Assembly (NCBI RefSeq): GCF_017654505.1
Contig: NC_054549.1
Span: 25,566,147-25,630,146, forward strand
From: Polyodon spathula
Lineage: Eukaryota > Chordata > Actinopteri > Acipenseriformes > Polyodontidae
Reading direction: 5' to 3'
DNA length: 64,000 bases
The position numbers were made by a program, and so were the translations under genes. This document shows, piece by piece, positions 48,203 through 60,449 of this stretch. The notes under the pieces were generated by a model. The model was not told the DNA's origin, ran no database searches, and worked only from the letters and a program-made list of their open reading frames with translations. Every line of letters starts with the position of its first letter. The stretch's first letter is position 1.

Positions 48203-50669
48203 AATTAATATCATATTTAATTTATGTCACAACAATGTGGGACTGACAAAATGGTGGTTTAGGACAGAATATTAAACAGTAATTTCTATAACTTTTAATT
48301 ACAAGTCTTTGGAAGCACAGAATCAAAAGACTATACTCAGGAGTCTCTTCAGAAACACATATATTCCCAATGACCCTTAGAAGTACCCCCAGGTGTATGT
48401 GTATGCTTAATTACAATACTTTGGTATGTCTTCATAAAAATATATGACTTTACACAACTCTTCAGAAATAAGTAATTGTATAATTTAATTATGTCAGATC
48501 TAGGATCTGTTATATGAAAGTAGAAGGCAGAAGTAACTTTCAAAAAAGTTATAATTAATGAAGTGTAACAAAAAATTTAAATCCCTTTGGAAACTTTCTG
48601 ACTGCATTAAAATCTTTGTATATTTCTAATACAGTTGTAAAATTCTCTTGGATTAAGGGGACCATTAAAGCAGCCAGATACTTTGAGGTCACAGCAAAGC
48701 CACATATAAAAAATATATTACCTTAAAAGTTTGCCAGCATTAACTTAGTACCAAACTGCTTTTCCTTTATAGGAACAAGATCAATAATAATTGTTAGAAA
48801 AAATAAAATCAGCAAAACGCATTGAAATAATTGGACGAGCCAGCAGCATCTGGTGAACAGCTACTATGAATCAAGTTTTCTTTTGGATTGCTGACAATAC
48901 ACAGATGCTAGCTCTAACTACACTTTGGCAGCATTACGCATACAGTATCTATGATGAAAGACAATCTGGCAAAAATAAGTGAAGAGTTGCTGATTAACAC
49001 GGGTCAAAGCGCCATTACAAAAGTGAATAAAAAACAATATCTGAGCAACTGCATTGAGAACTACTCAGAATGACTGATACAAACTATTCAATTTAATTAA
49101 CTCTACAAAAAGCCTCTAGAAAATATGTTACCCTTTATTGGTGAAAGGCAAACCTTGTTGCAGTGAAACAATGTTGTAGCCTTGAGACAGTATACTTATT
49201 TTGATATGAACACACATCATTGATAAGTACTAGGATAATGCTAAAAAAAATGACTCACAAAATTGAAAAACCTTTATGTTAGGGCAATATAAACTTGTTT
49301 TTGTTTTCTCTGTGTTCATGATTGCTTGCCATTAGTTATGCCTTATCTGGCAGCATTCCTTTTATATGAAGATGTAATGACTTCTCCTTTCATATGTGGA
49401 AACTGATTTATAAGAGAGATTGTGTGGGTCTGTATATGTGTCATTATTGATGGCATGAAAGACTGCTTGATGTTATCTTAATTGTGAAGCATTTCTGATT
49501 CCTGGCACCATGGTTTGAACACAAGTGAGTTGCTGGACAGTCAGCGCTTGCTTATCTGAGACAAACAAGTGTGATAGTTTTATGAATCAGTTTTGTTGAA
49601 AATCTTGATCCATAGCAAAAGCTGAATAGCATTTCAATATGTTTTAGTAAATTAACTATTTACTTGAAAAAAATCAAACAAATACTGTACATGGCTGGAT
49701 TGCAAAAACAATGCAGTCAGAAATCGAATGGGACGAATTACTGCAGTGTTTTTTTAATAGGATCCAATTGACAGTGGTATGTAATGCAAATGAAAACATT
49801 TATGTTAACAGATTATTCAAAGTTGAGCAAACTATACAAAATAGTAAAACTTTTTAGTGGTTGTCAGCAGTGTGGAAACTCTGTAACGGGTTCTAAGTCT
49901 TAGCACTGATGGGGAGAGGTGTCGTGTCTGTATCAGGGTTAGTGACACCAGCTAGGGAAACTCCCTTAAAAAGAGTTTGGTTGCTAGTTAGCACTTGGCT
50001 GCCATCTCTTACACTTACGGTGCATGGTGTCTGTGATAATGCAGGTGATCTTTTATTACTCACTACTACTACTATTTTACTACCAATTATCATGTTTTAC
50101 TCGGTGTTTACTAATAAGAGGGTTGACTGTGTTTGGAAGGTGCTAGCGCTACTGTGCAGACAAGAAAAACTACCAAGGGAATCGTGATCTAAACCAGTTA
50201 GTGTAAATCTAGATGGGGACTTACGGATTTTATAGCTTTTCTCAGTCTGTGCTTTTATCATAACAGGCAGTAATCTGTCGAATTTTCTGGTTTATTTATA
50301 AATAATTTAATATACCGTACATAATCTCATACATCCAAATTCTGACCAATTATCACATTTTCAGTCTGTACATCTTGTAGCTAGTGGGTGAGCTAGTCAC
50401 CCTTAACCCCTGTGATTGCTACATTTTAATCCAACACAACGTCTTTGAGAGAAACCAGTTATTTCTTATCTTTTCAAAACCAATTTTACTTGGTTTAATT
50501 ACCAATTAAATTAATTGATTCTTTTTTAGTCAGTGTTCTGCATATGAATTATAGGAAATGGCAAAAGTACAAATTAGAGGCTTGATTTCCATTACATGAG
50601 AGTAGATGTTAAAAAACTTCATGCTGATTTGAACTCGGCTCTCGCCAAGATAAGCACTAAGAAGTAGCT
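48203..50669. other. No gene recognised
   Basis: About 2.5 kb of AT-rich sequence. Nothing was assigned. Confidence 0.4.
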
Positions 50670-51640
50670 TTACAGTAAACTAATGTGATCCATCTGCATC
50701 TCCATCCATTTGCGTTTCTTTCCATCTGTTGATGTAGATATCCTTCTGCCTGGTGTTGATGGCTGAAGTGTATTGCTGGCTCCAGGGATCAGCTTATTTT
50801 GCCTTTCCAGCGCATCAGCACACACAATGGCTGTGATGCTGGCTCTGAAGATCAATCACAGCGTGGTCTCCCCAGCGCATCGGCATGACAACCATCTGAA
50901 TTGAGCTAAGTAGGGTACATCTATGGAGTCTTCAAGTGGGCATCTTCTGTCCTCTGTGTTTCGTCGACTAGCCCACGGCACCTCAAGAGGGCTCAACAGT
51001 GATTCTGGCATCCCAGCATCACCCCCCTCCATCCCCCACTCAACTCAGCCCAGCTTACTTCCCCGTACATCAGTGTTGCTTTCTTTCTATTGTGCTTCAG
51101 ATCCCTAACCAGAATCTTTCTGTCTCAACCACAGCCACTTTCTGCTCCTTTCTGCTTCTTCAGATAAGTTCTTCACTGTGAGATGCAACTCTTGGCCACT
51201 GAACCCGACGTCTCTGAGAAACCGAGTTGGAGAGTGTACAACAAATCCTCGACAACCCACCTCCACTGGGTAAACTCAGACTCTCCATCCTCTCTGTTTT
51301 GCTTCAGCAGCTAGTTGAGCATAGCAAATCCAACCTATCTTCACTATTTCTGCCTCTCATTCTGACCAGTTTGAATTGCTCTTAATGAGATCTCAGTATT
51401 TTTGTACACAATTATATGTCACTACAGATATAAACTGTTGTAATCCTAACTTGTTGCGTCCTATTTCTAGTTATATTTTAATAGTATTATTTGCACTTAC
51501 TGTAAAGTATACTGTATTTAAATATGAATCTTGCATTGTAACCCTGTACTGCACTGTAGCACCTGTAACTCACCTTGGATAAAGGTGTCTACCAAACAAG
51601 TAAATAATAAAATAATAATGAATGAATGTGCATGATGGAG
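50670..51640 (+). mobile_element. Retroelement 3' portion with L2-like tail
   Basis: The segment is GC-richer than its surroundings. It ends TAACTCACCTTGGATAAAGG then TGTCTACCAAACAAGTAAAT and AATAATAA. That ending is the widespread fish LINE/SINE tail (CTTTGGATAAAGGCGTCTGC type) associated with L2-clade elements. The upstream 850 bp has repeated phrases such as CAGCGCATC(A/G)GCA (50810 and 50874), but no reverse transcriptase motif was readable. Confidence 0.45.
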
Positions 51641-51719
51641 AAAATGTATGGAACTGTTGTGTTTGTTACAATTACTTTAATCATCATTAAATTAAATAAA
51701 CTCATATTTTACTCACTCA

Positions 51720-52000
51720 GGGTTGTGTGTTCGAGAGTGGAGAGAAGGAGAAAATAATTAAAAGCCAATCAAATGCTACTCATGCGAGAGGACTTGCATG
51801 ATACTTGTTTAGTGTTGTCCACTGTCTGTTTTGTTTGTCTATTTATTTTGGCCTGAAGTGCCGTGTTTTGTTCAAACCTTTTATTTTCTGCGCGTTAATA
51901 AAACACTGAGCGCTGCAGCTTCTCAGTTTTCTCCCGCCAGTACTGCCTGTCTGTCTATTCCTTTCTGGCCTGACGTCACCCTACAGCCAGCCTGTTCACA
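51720..52000 (+). mobile_element. LTR-like element, plus orientation, partial
   Basis: An AATAAAA signal (51898-51904) is followed by TTTCTGGCCTGACGTCACCC and the terminus CCTGTTCACA at 52000. This matches the 3' parts of the LTRs at 16017-16547 and, on the minus strand, 23196-23781. The U3 inverted repeat is not detectable. The 5' boundary and target duplication were not found. Confidence 0.55.
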
Positions 52001-53370
52001 GTCTCTCACAGGCACTGCCAAATATTTGTAGTGTGAATTAATAATGTATCTGGGAAAATAAATTTTTTGTTTACCTTTATAACCAGTAAATCAAGCAATA
52101 TTTATAAAAAAAATATATATAATTTTATAAATAACTAATAACAACATTGACATCTCATTAAAGTAGAACAAATACATGTTTTTTTAAGAAAAAAGTTGCA
52201 TATAAATTGGGCAAAGATTAATCAAATAGTTCCTGGCAGTGAAAAGCCCCTGCAAAAAAATTCAGTCTCTGACTATATGGGAGACTATAATCTACTCTCA
52301 CTTGGGGCTCCAGATGCTTTGAGACTGGCTCTGCATTTCTGAACTCTCTTTATCAAAGAATATGTTTTTTTATAAAAGAGGCAGGGTTTTTATGAAAGGA
52401 TTTTTCACTCCAAATGCATTAGAAATAGTTTTTCCCTCTTGTAACACAGAGCAATATGAAGAAGCTGAACATGTATAAAATATGACCTAGTTTATGTTTA
52501 ATACGCATGTCTTTTCTGAGAACTCTGATCCCTACAATAAATAATAGATGTTAATATCAGCCTTGTCTGCTGCAGCTTTTTTTAATCAACATGTTTAACA
52601 GCCAAGACCTTCAAATCACAAAGCTTCAGTTTAATTATAATCTAACCCAACCCTTTCCAACTTGTGCTTACTGTGCCTGTCAAACATGAAGTAGGAGGCT
52701 ATTTAAACTGTATTTGCAGAAACAATAAATGCAAATATCATGTATTTCACCTGTGACGCACAGACCTGCAAATTCCTTACAAAGCATGTTCCAGTGTGTA
52801 GCTGTTTCACTATAAAATATATATGCTGCACTAAAAAATAAAAAAAATTAATTATTCCAGGATCTCAGCTTTGTACTTGGAGAAAATCAATTATCATTAG
52901 TAGCATGTATTATGGTAGGTAATAGTGAAATCATACACAGGATGGTTGCACCACATTTCAGTTCTAAAAGCAGGTATAACTAGTGAGTCTTTGATAGAGC
53001 TTCAAGATTTACAATATATGTGGAAAAGTGTTAACATAGAAAATGCATGATACAGTGGTAGCCGAAGCCAGCTATTATCAGTCCAGCAAGAATCTGAAAT
53101 GATTTGCAATGTCCTTATTAATGTAAAAATGTATTTATACTACCGGTACAGTACTTATACACTTCCAACTATAATTCAGAACTCTGAATCAGATAATCAT
53201 ACAGTCATGTAGTTTGAACAAGACACAGATCTAGCTATGTAATCAGAGTGTGGAAAATCACAGGCATACAGTATATGTTATGCACATTCATCATAATGTG
53301 TGTGCTATGAAAATACAATATATATATTGATTTATTTTTTATTAATTTTTCTAACTGTAACAGGTGCTGC
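52001..53370. other. No gene recognised
   Basis: AT-rich sequence. Nothing was assigned. Confidence 0.4.
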
Positions 53371-53464
53371 TTATTAATGTTTTATGAATATTCTATAAAT
53401 ATATAATGCATGATTAATAACTATGTTATAAAGTGTTAAGAAAGCATCATAGATGGTTTATAAC

Positions 53465-53591
53465 CATGCAATAGCCATAGACAGAATTACAGTTTTATAA
53501 AGGGGACAGTTTTTAGTCACCTATTCTAATTTGTTTAATCATGCAATAGCCACAAACAGAATTACGTTTTTATAAAGGGGTGAGTTTTTAG
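53465..53591. repeat. Internal 75-bp-period duplication in the MITE
   Basis: CATGCAATAGCCA at 53465 and 53540 is followed in each copy by AGAATTAC, TTTATAAAGGGG and AGTTTTTAG. The duplication lies between the two arms. Confidence 0.85.
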
Positions 53592-54189
53592 ATACATATT
53601 GTACTTTGGGATGTTTAAACATAATTCCGTCTATGGCTATTGCATGGTTATAAACCATCTATAATACTGTATTAACACTAGAACCGTCGGGTTTATGCTA
53701 CTACCTAGAACAGCCAGCGGTAGTCATTTTGACGGGTACATTTTAAACAGCTTCAACGTGAAAATGAAACGCAAACTATCAGATACAATTCAAAAGATTT
53801 ATTTATGAACCTATCTAACATTTGCATAGTAGAAACACCCTGTTTAAAAGAAAAAATAAACATAAAAGGCTTTATTTTCGAAATTAGCGCATATAATAAA
53901 ACTGAAAAACTATAATAAAATAAAATTTCAAAAGAAGATATTATGTAAACAAGTGTAAACTGCTGGATGTAAATACAAAATTGTAAAAACAAAGTAATTA
54001 TTTACAAAAATAGCAAAAGGCTTTTTATTTTCACATTAGCTTACTGCATAGCACGACTTCAAAAAATGAAAAGTATAATAAAATAAACATTTCAAAAGAA
54101 AATGTTGTGTAATCAGCTGTAAACTGGTTATATGTAGGCCTACATACAGAATTGTAAAATCGAAATTATTATTTATACAAAAGAACGTT

Positions 54190-55080
54190 TTGCATTGTGT
54201 AACGGGACTGCGCATTCAGGGAAAAATACATCAAAGTAGCCCCCATATTCGCACAATACAAGGTAACACTTATCAATTTGTCGTGTGCATTTACCACATA
54301 CTGCACTTTCACACTGGGAACAGACATTTTATTTTTATTGCATTTAGTTACCTGGCATTGTTTTCTGTTGCGTGTGTCATTTGATGTGCACTGTATCCAG
54401 GTTGAGCTTCATTTCTCTGAGGCTTTGCAGCTTTCTGATCGAAATGTTTTTGCCAAAGCTCCTTGGCTAGCATCATAAGATGATGTTTTCCCCTGTGCAT
54501 TCATTGTACAAAAAAAAGAACTTGATGGCTGCCATGTCCAGTACATTGTAAAATACAGCAACTGGACACCGGTGGTTGCTTTCACGAAGAACTAAGTTTT
54601 GCGCAGATGGTGGAAACTCTCTTCTCGCTTTGTTTACTGTTCCAACCAGGCTGTTTGTTTTTTTTTGTTTTTTTTCTTCAACTGTTTTGCTAATTACAGT
54701 GAAATGAAAAAATGGCATTGGTTACATCAGCCTAAGTACCACATTGCCACCGAGTCTCTGACCAGCTGGGTGAGTTTCATCTTTGCACAGCTGGGGGTAG
54801 GGTCAGCTGCCAGCCAAACCTTGATCCCAAATTTGACAGGTTTATTTGACGTGTATTGTGTCTAGCGAAATTGTTTTATGTTTAGCTTGAAACAAACAAT
54901 GCTGTTTTCAGTGAAGTCGTTCCAAATTCCTGCTGCCAATGCAAATATATCTGTAGTTACTCTCAAATCAAAACGCAAAAATATCAAGATTTCTGAAAAA
55001 AATCTTGTAATAGTAATATTATAAGACAGCAGACTATATGCTCACATAAACAGCCAGGCGGCAGCTCTCCAAGGAATCGA
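54190..55080 (-). pseudogene. piggyBac-type transposase relic
   Basis: Minus-strand translations in order are GIWNDFTENSIVCFKLNI, then SNKPVKFGIKVWLAAD, then TNSLVGTVNKARREFPPSAQ, then RCPVAVFYNVLDMAAI. Near 54270-54380 follows a cysteine-bearing C-terminal remnant (RKQCQVTKCNK). These correspond to the DDE-domain and C-terminal zinc-finger regions of piggyBac/PGBD transposases. Stop codons and frameshifts break the gene (one stop just before TQYTSNKPV). The N-terminal half is missing, replaced or deleted next to the L2 insertion. It cannot be functional. Confidence 0.8.
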
Positions 55081-55136
55081 TTACAATAGAGATTTGGAAA
55101 ACACATATCTAGACTTCAAGGGCAATATTTTAATAA

Positions 55137-56840
55137 AATAATAATAATATAATAGTAATCTTTATTTTTTATAGTGCAGTTCATACAGCACATCTCAGAG
55201 CGCCTTACAGTTTAAAACAATACACAGTGATATTAAAAATGGACAAAAAGCAGGTTACACATTAAAACAAGGACACACAACAAGTTTAGCTCAGAAACAG
55301 AGGACACACAGCACCAGTACTGTACAACACATAAACAGCCAGCCCTACGCAGACTCAAATGCCATTTAAAAAAATGTGTTTTTAGTTGCTTTTTAAAAAT
55401 ATCAACAGTATTTGAATCTTTTATTTTCTGTGGGAGAGCATTCCAGAGTTTAGGTGCATAGCAACTGAAGGCCCTATCTCCCATAGACCGAAGCCTAGAT
55501 TTTGGCACTGTTAAGAGCCCAACATCTGCAGATCTCAGGTTTTGCACAGGAGAATATACAGTTAACAAATCAGAGATATAGCTAGGAGCCAGACCATTCA
55601 AGGCCTTATATGTTAACAGTAGTAATTTAAACTCAATCCTGAACTTAACAGGAAACCAATGCAAAGATGCCAAAAGATTTAGACCTTGTTAGGACTCGAG
55701 CAGCCGAGTTCTGAAGACATTGTAGCCTATTGATAACACGTTTAGAGGCGCCAGCAAACAATGTATTACAGTATTCGAGTCGGGAGGATATGAAGGCATG
55801 CACGAGTCTCTCTGCATTAGGTAGAGAGAGAATAGGTCTTAAGCAGGCTATGTTATGCAGATGGAAAAAAGACAGCTTTGTAATATTTCGAGCATGAGCT
55901 TTGAAAGTTAGGCAAGGATCAAAAATAACACAGAGGTTTCTCATTTCGGAACTCGCTCTAATTTCAAACTCATCAATAGCCGAGCGGATGTTCCCCACAT
56001 TACTCAACTGATGCGGAGAACCCAGCAGCATAACTTCTGTCTTATTGTAATTTAACTGCAGAAAATGTTCTTGCATCCAGAATTTGATTTCCATCAAACA
56101 GTGTGAGAGTACAGAAACAGCTATTGAGGTATTAGGTTTAGTTCGAAGATAAATCTGAGTGTCATCTGCATAAGAATGAAAACTAACTCCATGGCGCCGG
56201 ATTATCTGGCCAAGTGGCAGCATATAGGCCAAGTTGCAGCATATAGATATTAAATCACAGAGGCCCTAGAATAGAGCCCTGTGGGACACCTGTGGAAACA
56301 GAAGTCTCTAGGCGCCTAATAAGAATATCCTGGTTATCTGTGTCAAATGCAGCACTAAGGTCCAGGAGTACCAAGATAGACAATGCTCCAGAATCTGCAG
56401 CAATGAACAGATCATTTACCACCTTTACAAGAACTGTTTCTGTACTGTGCAGTGATCTAAATCTAGATTGTAGGGGTTCATACAGATTATACAATAGGTG
56501 ATTTGATAATTGGTTGGCCACTGTATGTTCCAGAATTTTTGCCAAAAATGGCAGATTAGTTATAGGCCTATAATTACATAATATCTCTGGGTCTAAGGTA
56601 GGCTTTTTTAGCAATGGTGTGACTGATGCACATTTAAGAAGACGGAACTGTGCCAGTGCTTAGAGACACATTGACAATCTTAGCCTCAACTGAACTAACG
56701 GCTGGAAAATTAGTAACAATAATAGATATCCAGTAATAGGATCCAGAGAGCTGGTTGTAGGATTCATTTTAGACATGATTTTCATCAGGCATGATGACGT
56801 AATATATATTGCTGTAAACTCAGTGGCGGTAGAGATAACA
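55137..56840 (-). pseudogene. L2-like LINE, 3' half, innermost layer of a nest
   Basis: Minus-strand frames carry NYRPITNLPFLAKILEHTVA, LVLLDLSAAFDT, VSTGVPQGSILGPL, HSYADDTQIYL with catalytic YADD, and LHWFPVKFRIEFKLLLLTYK. This is the reverse transcriptase and C-terminal region of an L2-clade retrotransposon. Frames break near 56240 and 55650. The element is 5'-truncated (start about 56840) and lacks the endonuclease. Its 3' tail (TAAGGCGCTCTGAGATGTGC, then AAATAAAGATTACTATTA) is well kept. The copy is younger than the piggyBac element that contains it. Confidence 0.9.
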
Positions 56841-57182
56841 AACTAGCTTGTATACATATAAAAAAATACCATATTGTAGGTTATATTGACAATAAAAGCA
56901 TGTTTGTAACATGTCGTCAAAATGACTATTTTTGGTGGTTCTAGGTAGAAGTGCTTATAACTTTTTTTATTTTTGCGATTCTGACTTTCAAACACCATCA
57001 GGATATTTAATACATGTATTTAGGAAAAGTCAAAAACAGACAGCTGCGGATCTTTAACACACGCAGAGTAATTAAAATTTTAAAAGTGAAAACTATCAAA
57101 ATGACTATAGTGACGGTTCTAGTGTTAACACTTTATAATATAGTTATTACGCATCTATTATATGTTTATAAAACACTAATAA

Positions 57183-57810
57183 GTTGCATCTTAAACCTTA
57201 GTGGTCCATTTATTAAGAGCTTGTTAGGTGCGTCAGGTTCAATTTATTTTCCCACGCGCTGTTTATTTTACAAGCACTGTTTAAATTTTTTTTCAGAGTA
57301 AAACAGGTTTAAAAGGCACTGAATCGTAAAAGGACACTCAGCACTGTATCTCCAGCCAAACCCCACCCCTTGTTCGTTGTATTTTTCACATACCTCTTCA
57401 TAGACGTGCACATTGATAAATCCTCTCCTGATCACTCATTTTATCACCAAACTCCTCAATAATGCGATCCAGGTCATTATTTTATTACTATAATGTCTCA
57501 AAAAGCTCTGAAAATGTCTATAATATTCTTTGAGTGCTAGATGTGGAAGCAGCTATCTTCTTTGTTTGTGTCCATGTTATCTCTGCCGTGCAGGGGAATA
57601 TGTGTATTGCTCAGACACACCCCTATTTTTTTCGGCTTCTCTCGGTTCCTACGGGTCTCACTTGGCCATTTAAGGTTTTCTCGCTTTTTTTCTGGAGAAA
57701 AAACGACTAGAGACCTGTGCTTGACATCTTTTTGATGATGTCGGACAGGGTCAGACATTGGACTGGAAAGAGAAAATTGTAATGTTGGACCTGGTCTGAC
57801 ATAGGGTTAA
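57183..57810. mobile_element. Possible piggyBac-like fragment
   Basis: The right edge reads GTCTGACATAGGG followed by TTAA (57807-57810), which on the minus strand is TTAACCCTATGTC, a piggyBac-style terminus. Two related imperfect palindromes, TGTCGGACAGGGTCAGACA (57738) and TGTTGGACCTGGTCTGACA (57783), lie next to it. No second end or transposase motif was found. Confidence 0.35.
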
Positions 57811-58040
57811 TGCACTCTCACAAACACTCACTCTCACAAACACTCACCAACTAATACTCCCAACTACTCTCCTTTTATACAGGTGCCTGGACTAATTGAT
57901 TAATTAACACCTCATTAGTCCAGGCACATTCCACACACTCCTCACACAAACTCATTTACTCACAGATCCACCCTGCTGACTCACTCACATCCACTCTAAA
58001 CAACACAAAAACACACACAGACAGGCTGCACCCTGTCACA
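57811..58040 (-). mobile_element. LTR fragment, minus orientation
   Basis: On the minus strand it starts TGTGACAGGGTGCAGCC at 58040, the same start as the LTR at 16017. It runs into a perfect 14-bp inverted repeat (57883-57927) that directly abuts a consensus TATA box (TATAAAAGG, 57871-57879). The part after the TATA box is cut short at about 57811, next to the piggyBac-like edge, so R, U5 and the target duplication are lost. Confidence 0.7.
57883..57927 (-). repeat. U3 inverted repeat, perfect 14 bp
   Basis: GTGCCTGGACTAAT (57883-57896) is exactly complementary to 57914-57927, with a 17-nt loop TGATTAATTAACACCTC. The TATA box begins 3 bp beyond the arm. Confidence 0.95.
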
Positions 58041-59100
58041 TCTATTAAATCAGCAAATTGTGTTTATTGTGGACTAAACTGTCAGTTAAATTTGCATTCC
58101 TTCAGATATTTTCAAATATCAGTTCAAAACTCAGGCAAGTAATGAAATATTATCATTTGCAAAACATAATCAAAGCTATTCTATGTAACACTGCATTAAA
58201 GTAGAAAAATATCCCAACAGTTTGAATATAGCACTCAATAATTTCTCTCATTGGTTTTGGACTGGTCATGCAGTTATTGTTGATGCCAAAAGCCATTGTG
58301 AGACATATTATTGTGTGAGAATGTATTAAGACCCATACTTTATTCTATCTATTAGGATGAAGTAAAATGCAACACGTGTCAATGTTAATGGTTTTATTAT
58401 ACAGTATGAATAGTTGGTACATTTACTCAAAAGCTTAACTTACAACCCTGTACCAATTTATAAGGTCCTTTTCTGCACATCGAAACCAGAGACAATGCAA
58501 CTAAATAGTTTCAGCTTGATGTCAGAATTCTACAGAGTGAGTGTTGACATTTTTAAGAGAGTTGTTTTGCTTGAAGGGATAGCTTTAGTCAATTGGCTGG
58601 ATTTATTTTCAGTGGAGTTGAATTAGGGAACATGATGGAATGCTGACAGAATATAAACTGGTACTTGACCGAATTATATTCTGTCAACAACTCACACTGG
58701 TAGTAGAAGCAGGGATTTTTCTGACAGTTCAGAAAGATCACTGATAAAATGTATGTGAAATATTATGCAAATTATACTTTTTTCAATGTCTGTTGTGGTA
58801 AACTGCTTTTACTACACCTTAATCTTACTGCTGATGAGATGCCTAGTATCAAGCTCTTCAGTCTTTTCAGATGAGGAAATGAATTTCTTTCATCAACAAT
58901 AATAATAGTTTGTGAGCGGACATGCACACTGATGCAGAACACACTCACTAATATCTGTTCTGTCATTCTGTCCTTTAAAAGTGGAAGTATCATTCACATT
59001 GTGTATATCTTACTTGAATTCTGCTCTCCTGATTAATGCAAGAGGCATACACAATAGAAACATAAAGCAAGGGTTTCCACTTAAAACAACTAAAGCAGGA
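58041..59100. other. No gene recognised
   Basis: AT-rich sequence. Nothing was assigned. Confidence 0.4.
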
Positions 59101-59700
59101 GAAGTATAGAGCCAAAGAGACCACTGTAGAGCCACAGTGCCCACTATAGAGCCACGCCACCCACTATTGAGCCTCGCCACCCACTATAGAGCCACAGCAC
59201 CCTCTATAGAGCCACGTCACCCACAATAGAGCTACAGTGGCCACTATAGAGCCATGCCACCCACTATAGAGCCACAGCGCCCACTATATAGCCACAGCAC
59301 CCACTATAGAGCCACAGCACCCACTACAGAGCCATATCACCCACTATAGAGCCACGCCACCCACTATAGAGTCACAGTACCCACTATAGAGCCATGCCAC
59401 CCATTGTAGAACCACAGCATCCACTATCGAGCCACAGAGCCCACTATAGAACCACTCCACCCATTATAGAACCACTCCACCCATTATAGAACCACAATAC
59501 CCACTATCAACCCACCCCACCCTCTATAGAGCCACAGCACCCTCTATAGAGCAACGCCACCCACTATAGAGCCATAGCGACCATTATAGAATCACGCCAC
59601 CCATTGTAGAACCACAGCATTCACTATCAAGCCACAGCACCCACTATAGAACAATACCACCCACTATAGAGTCAAGCCACCAGCTACACAGACATACCAT
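59101..59700. repeat. 20-bp minisatellite, 30 units
   Basis: The consensus CCACTATAGAGCCACGCCAC repeats thirty times with an exact 20-bp period from 59101 to 59700. There are many substitutions but no insertion or deletion. The unit starting 59401 (CCATTGTAGAACCACAGCAT) recurs at 59601, hinting at a 200-bp higher-order copy. Stop codons in the unit (TAG) argue against a protein repeat. Confidence 0.97.
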
Positions 59701-60449
59701 CCTGTTGGAGAACAGCAGCGGGATCAACAACGGAATTAAAGGATGGCAGTATTTTTTATCAGCCACTCTTTAGATCATTAAAATAAATGGATGACCCATG
59801 GTGGATCATTTTAAACTAGGTTAAGTTCATCCACATTTCCAGTCAGTAAGCAGACTAAACAAGGAATAATAGCTTCCAAGGGAGAAACAGTAAATTATAT
59901 TTCTGTCTCCTGCAGTAGCTTCATTATACACAGTCAAGGGCCATTTATGTTTTTAAGGAGACTCTGTTGTTGATGTAGAGTTTTTAATTTATGAAAAAGA
60001 ACGCAGTTGAAACTTGACTTACCCTAATTTCTAATGGCTTCAATTTCTGTTCTATCAATATCTTGATCATTTGTCTGACAGGTACATTGAATTGTGATTT
60101 GATAGCTTCTAGTCTAGGGGTATAGCATTGTTTGGATAAAAGCAATTTACAAACCAGAATTATCCACATCCTTACGGAGACAACAAAAGAGGATTTAAAA
60201 TACACATAAAGCAAGCCAAAGATTAAGTCCATCTACTGTTTCCTTTAATTTAACAAAAGATGTGAATATTATGTTATATGCATTTTTTATTGTATTTTTT
60301 ATTGCATCTGTAAATAATAGAAGTGGAAAGTGCATTTTGCAGGCTTTTCTGTGCTACATGCCTCGTTGTTGAATGCATCCTACACAAGTTGCTTCTGGGG
60401 GTTTGGAACCTGGTGGAAAAATAATAGAATGTTTAGCTTTTTTATTTTT
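59701..60449. other. No gene recognised
   Basis: AT-rich sequence. Nothing was assigned. Confidence 0.4.

Larger units (their letters stand above)
53676..57124 (-). mobile_element. piggyBac-like transposon, middle layer of a nest
   Basis: TTAA is duplicated at 53672-53675 and 57125-57128, the piggyBac hallmark. Immediately inside, CACTAGAACCGTC at the left is an exact inverted match to GACGGTTCTAGTG at the right. The 3449-bp element contains transposase remains on the minus strand (54190-55080), an L2 LINE inserted at about 55137-56840, and a second inner match (TCATTTTGACGG facing GTCAAAATGACT). Confidence 0.9.
53371..57182. mobile_element. Palindromic MITE, outermost layer of a nest
   Basis: The left arm is 53371-53490. 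The right arm is 53621-53671 joined to 57125-57182 and is its reverse complement over about 100 bp. Shared runs include ATAGATGGTTTATAACCATG and CAATAGCCATAGAC. The left arm has TTATAAAGTGTTAA where the right arm carries the piggyBac target TTAA, so the ancestral sequence is readable. Without the insertion the element is about 360 bp with no coding capacity. Its superfamily is unknown. Confidence 0.8.
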
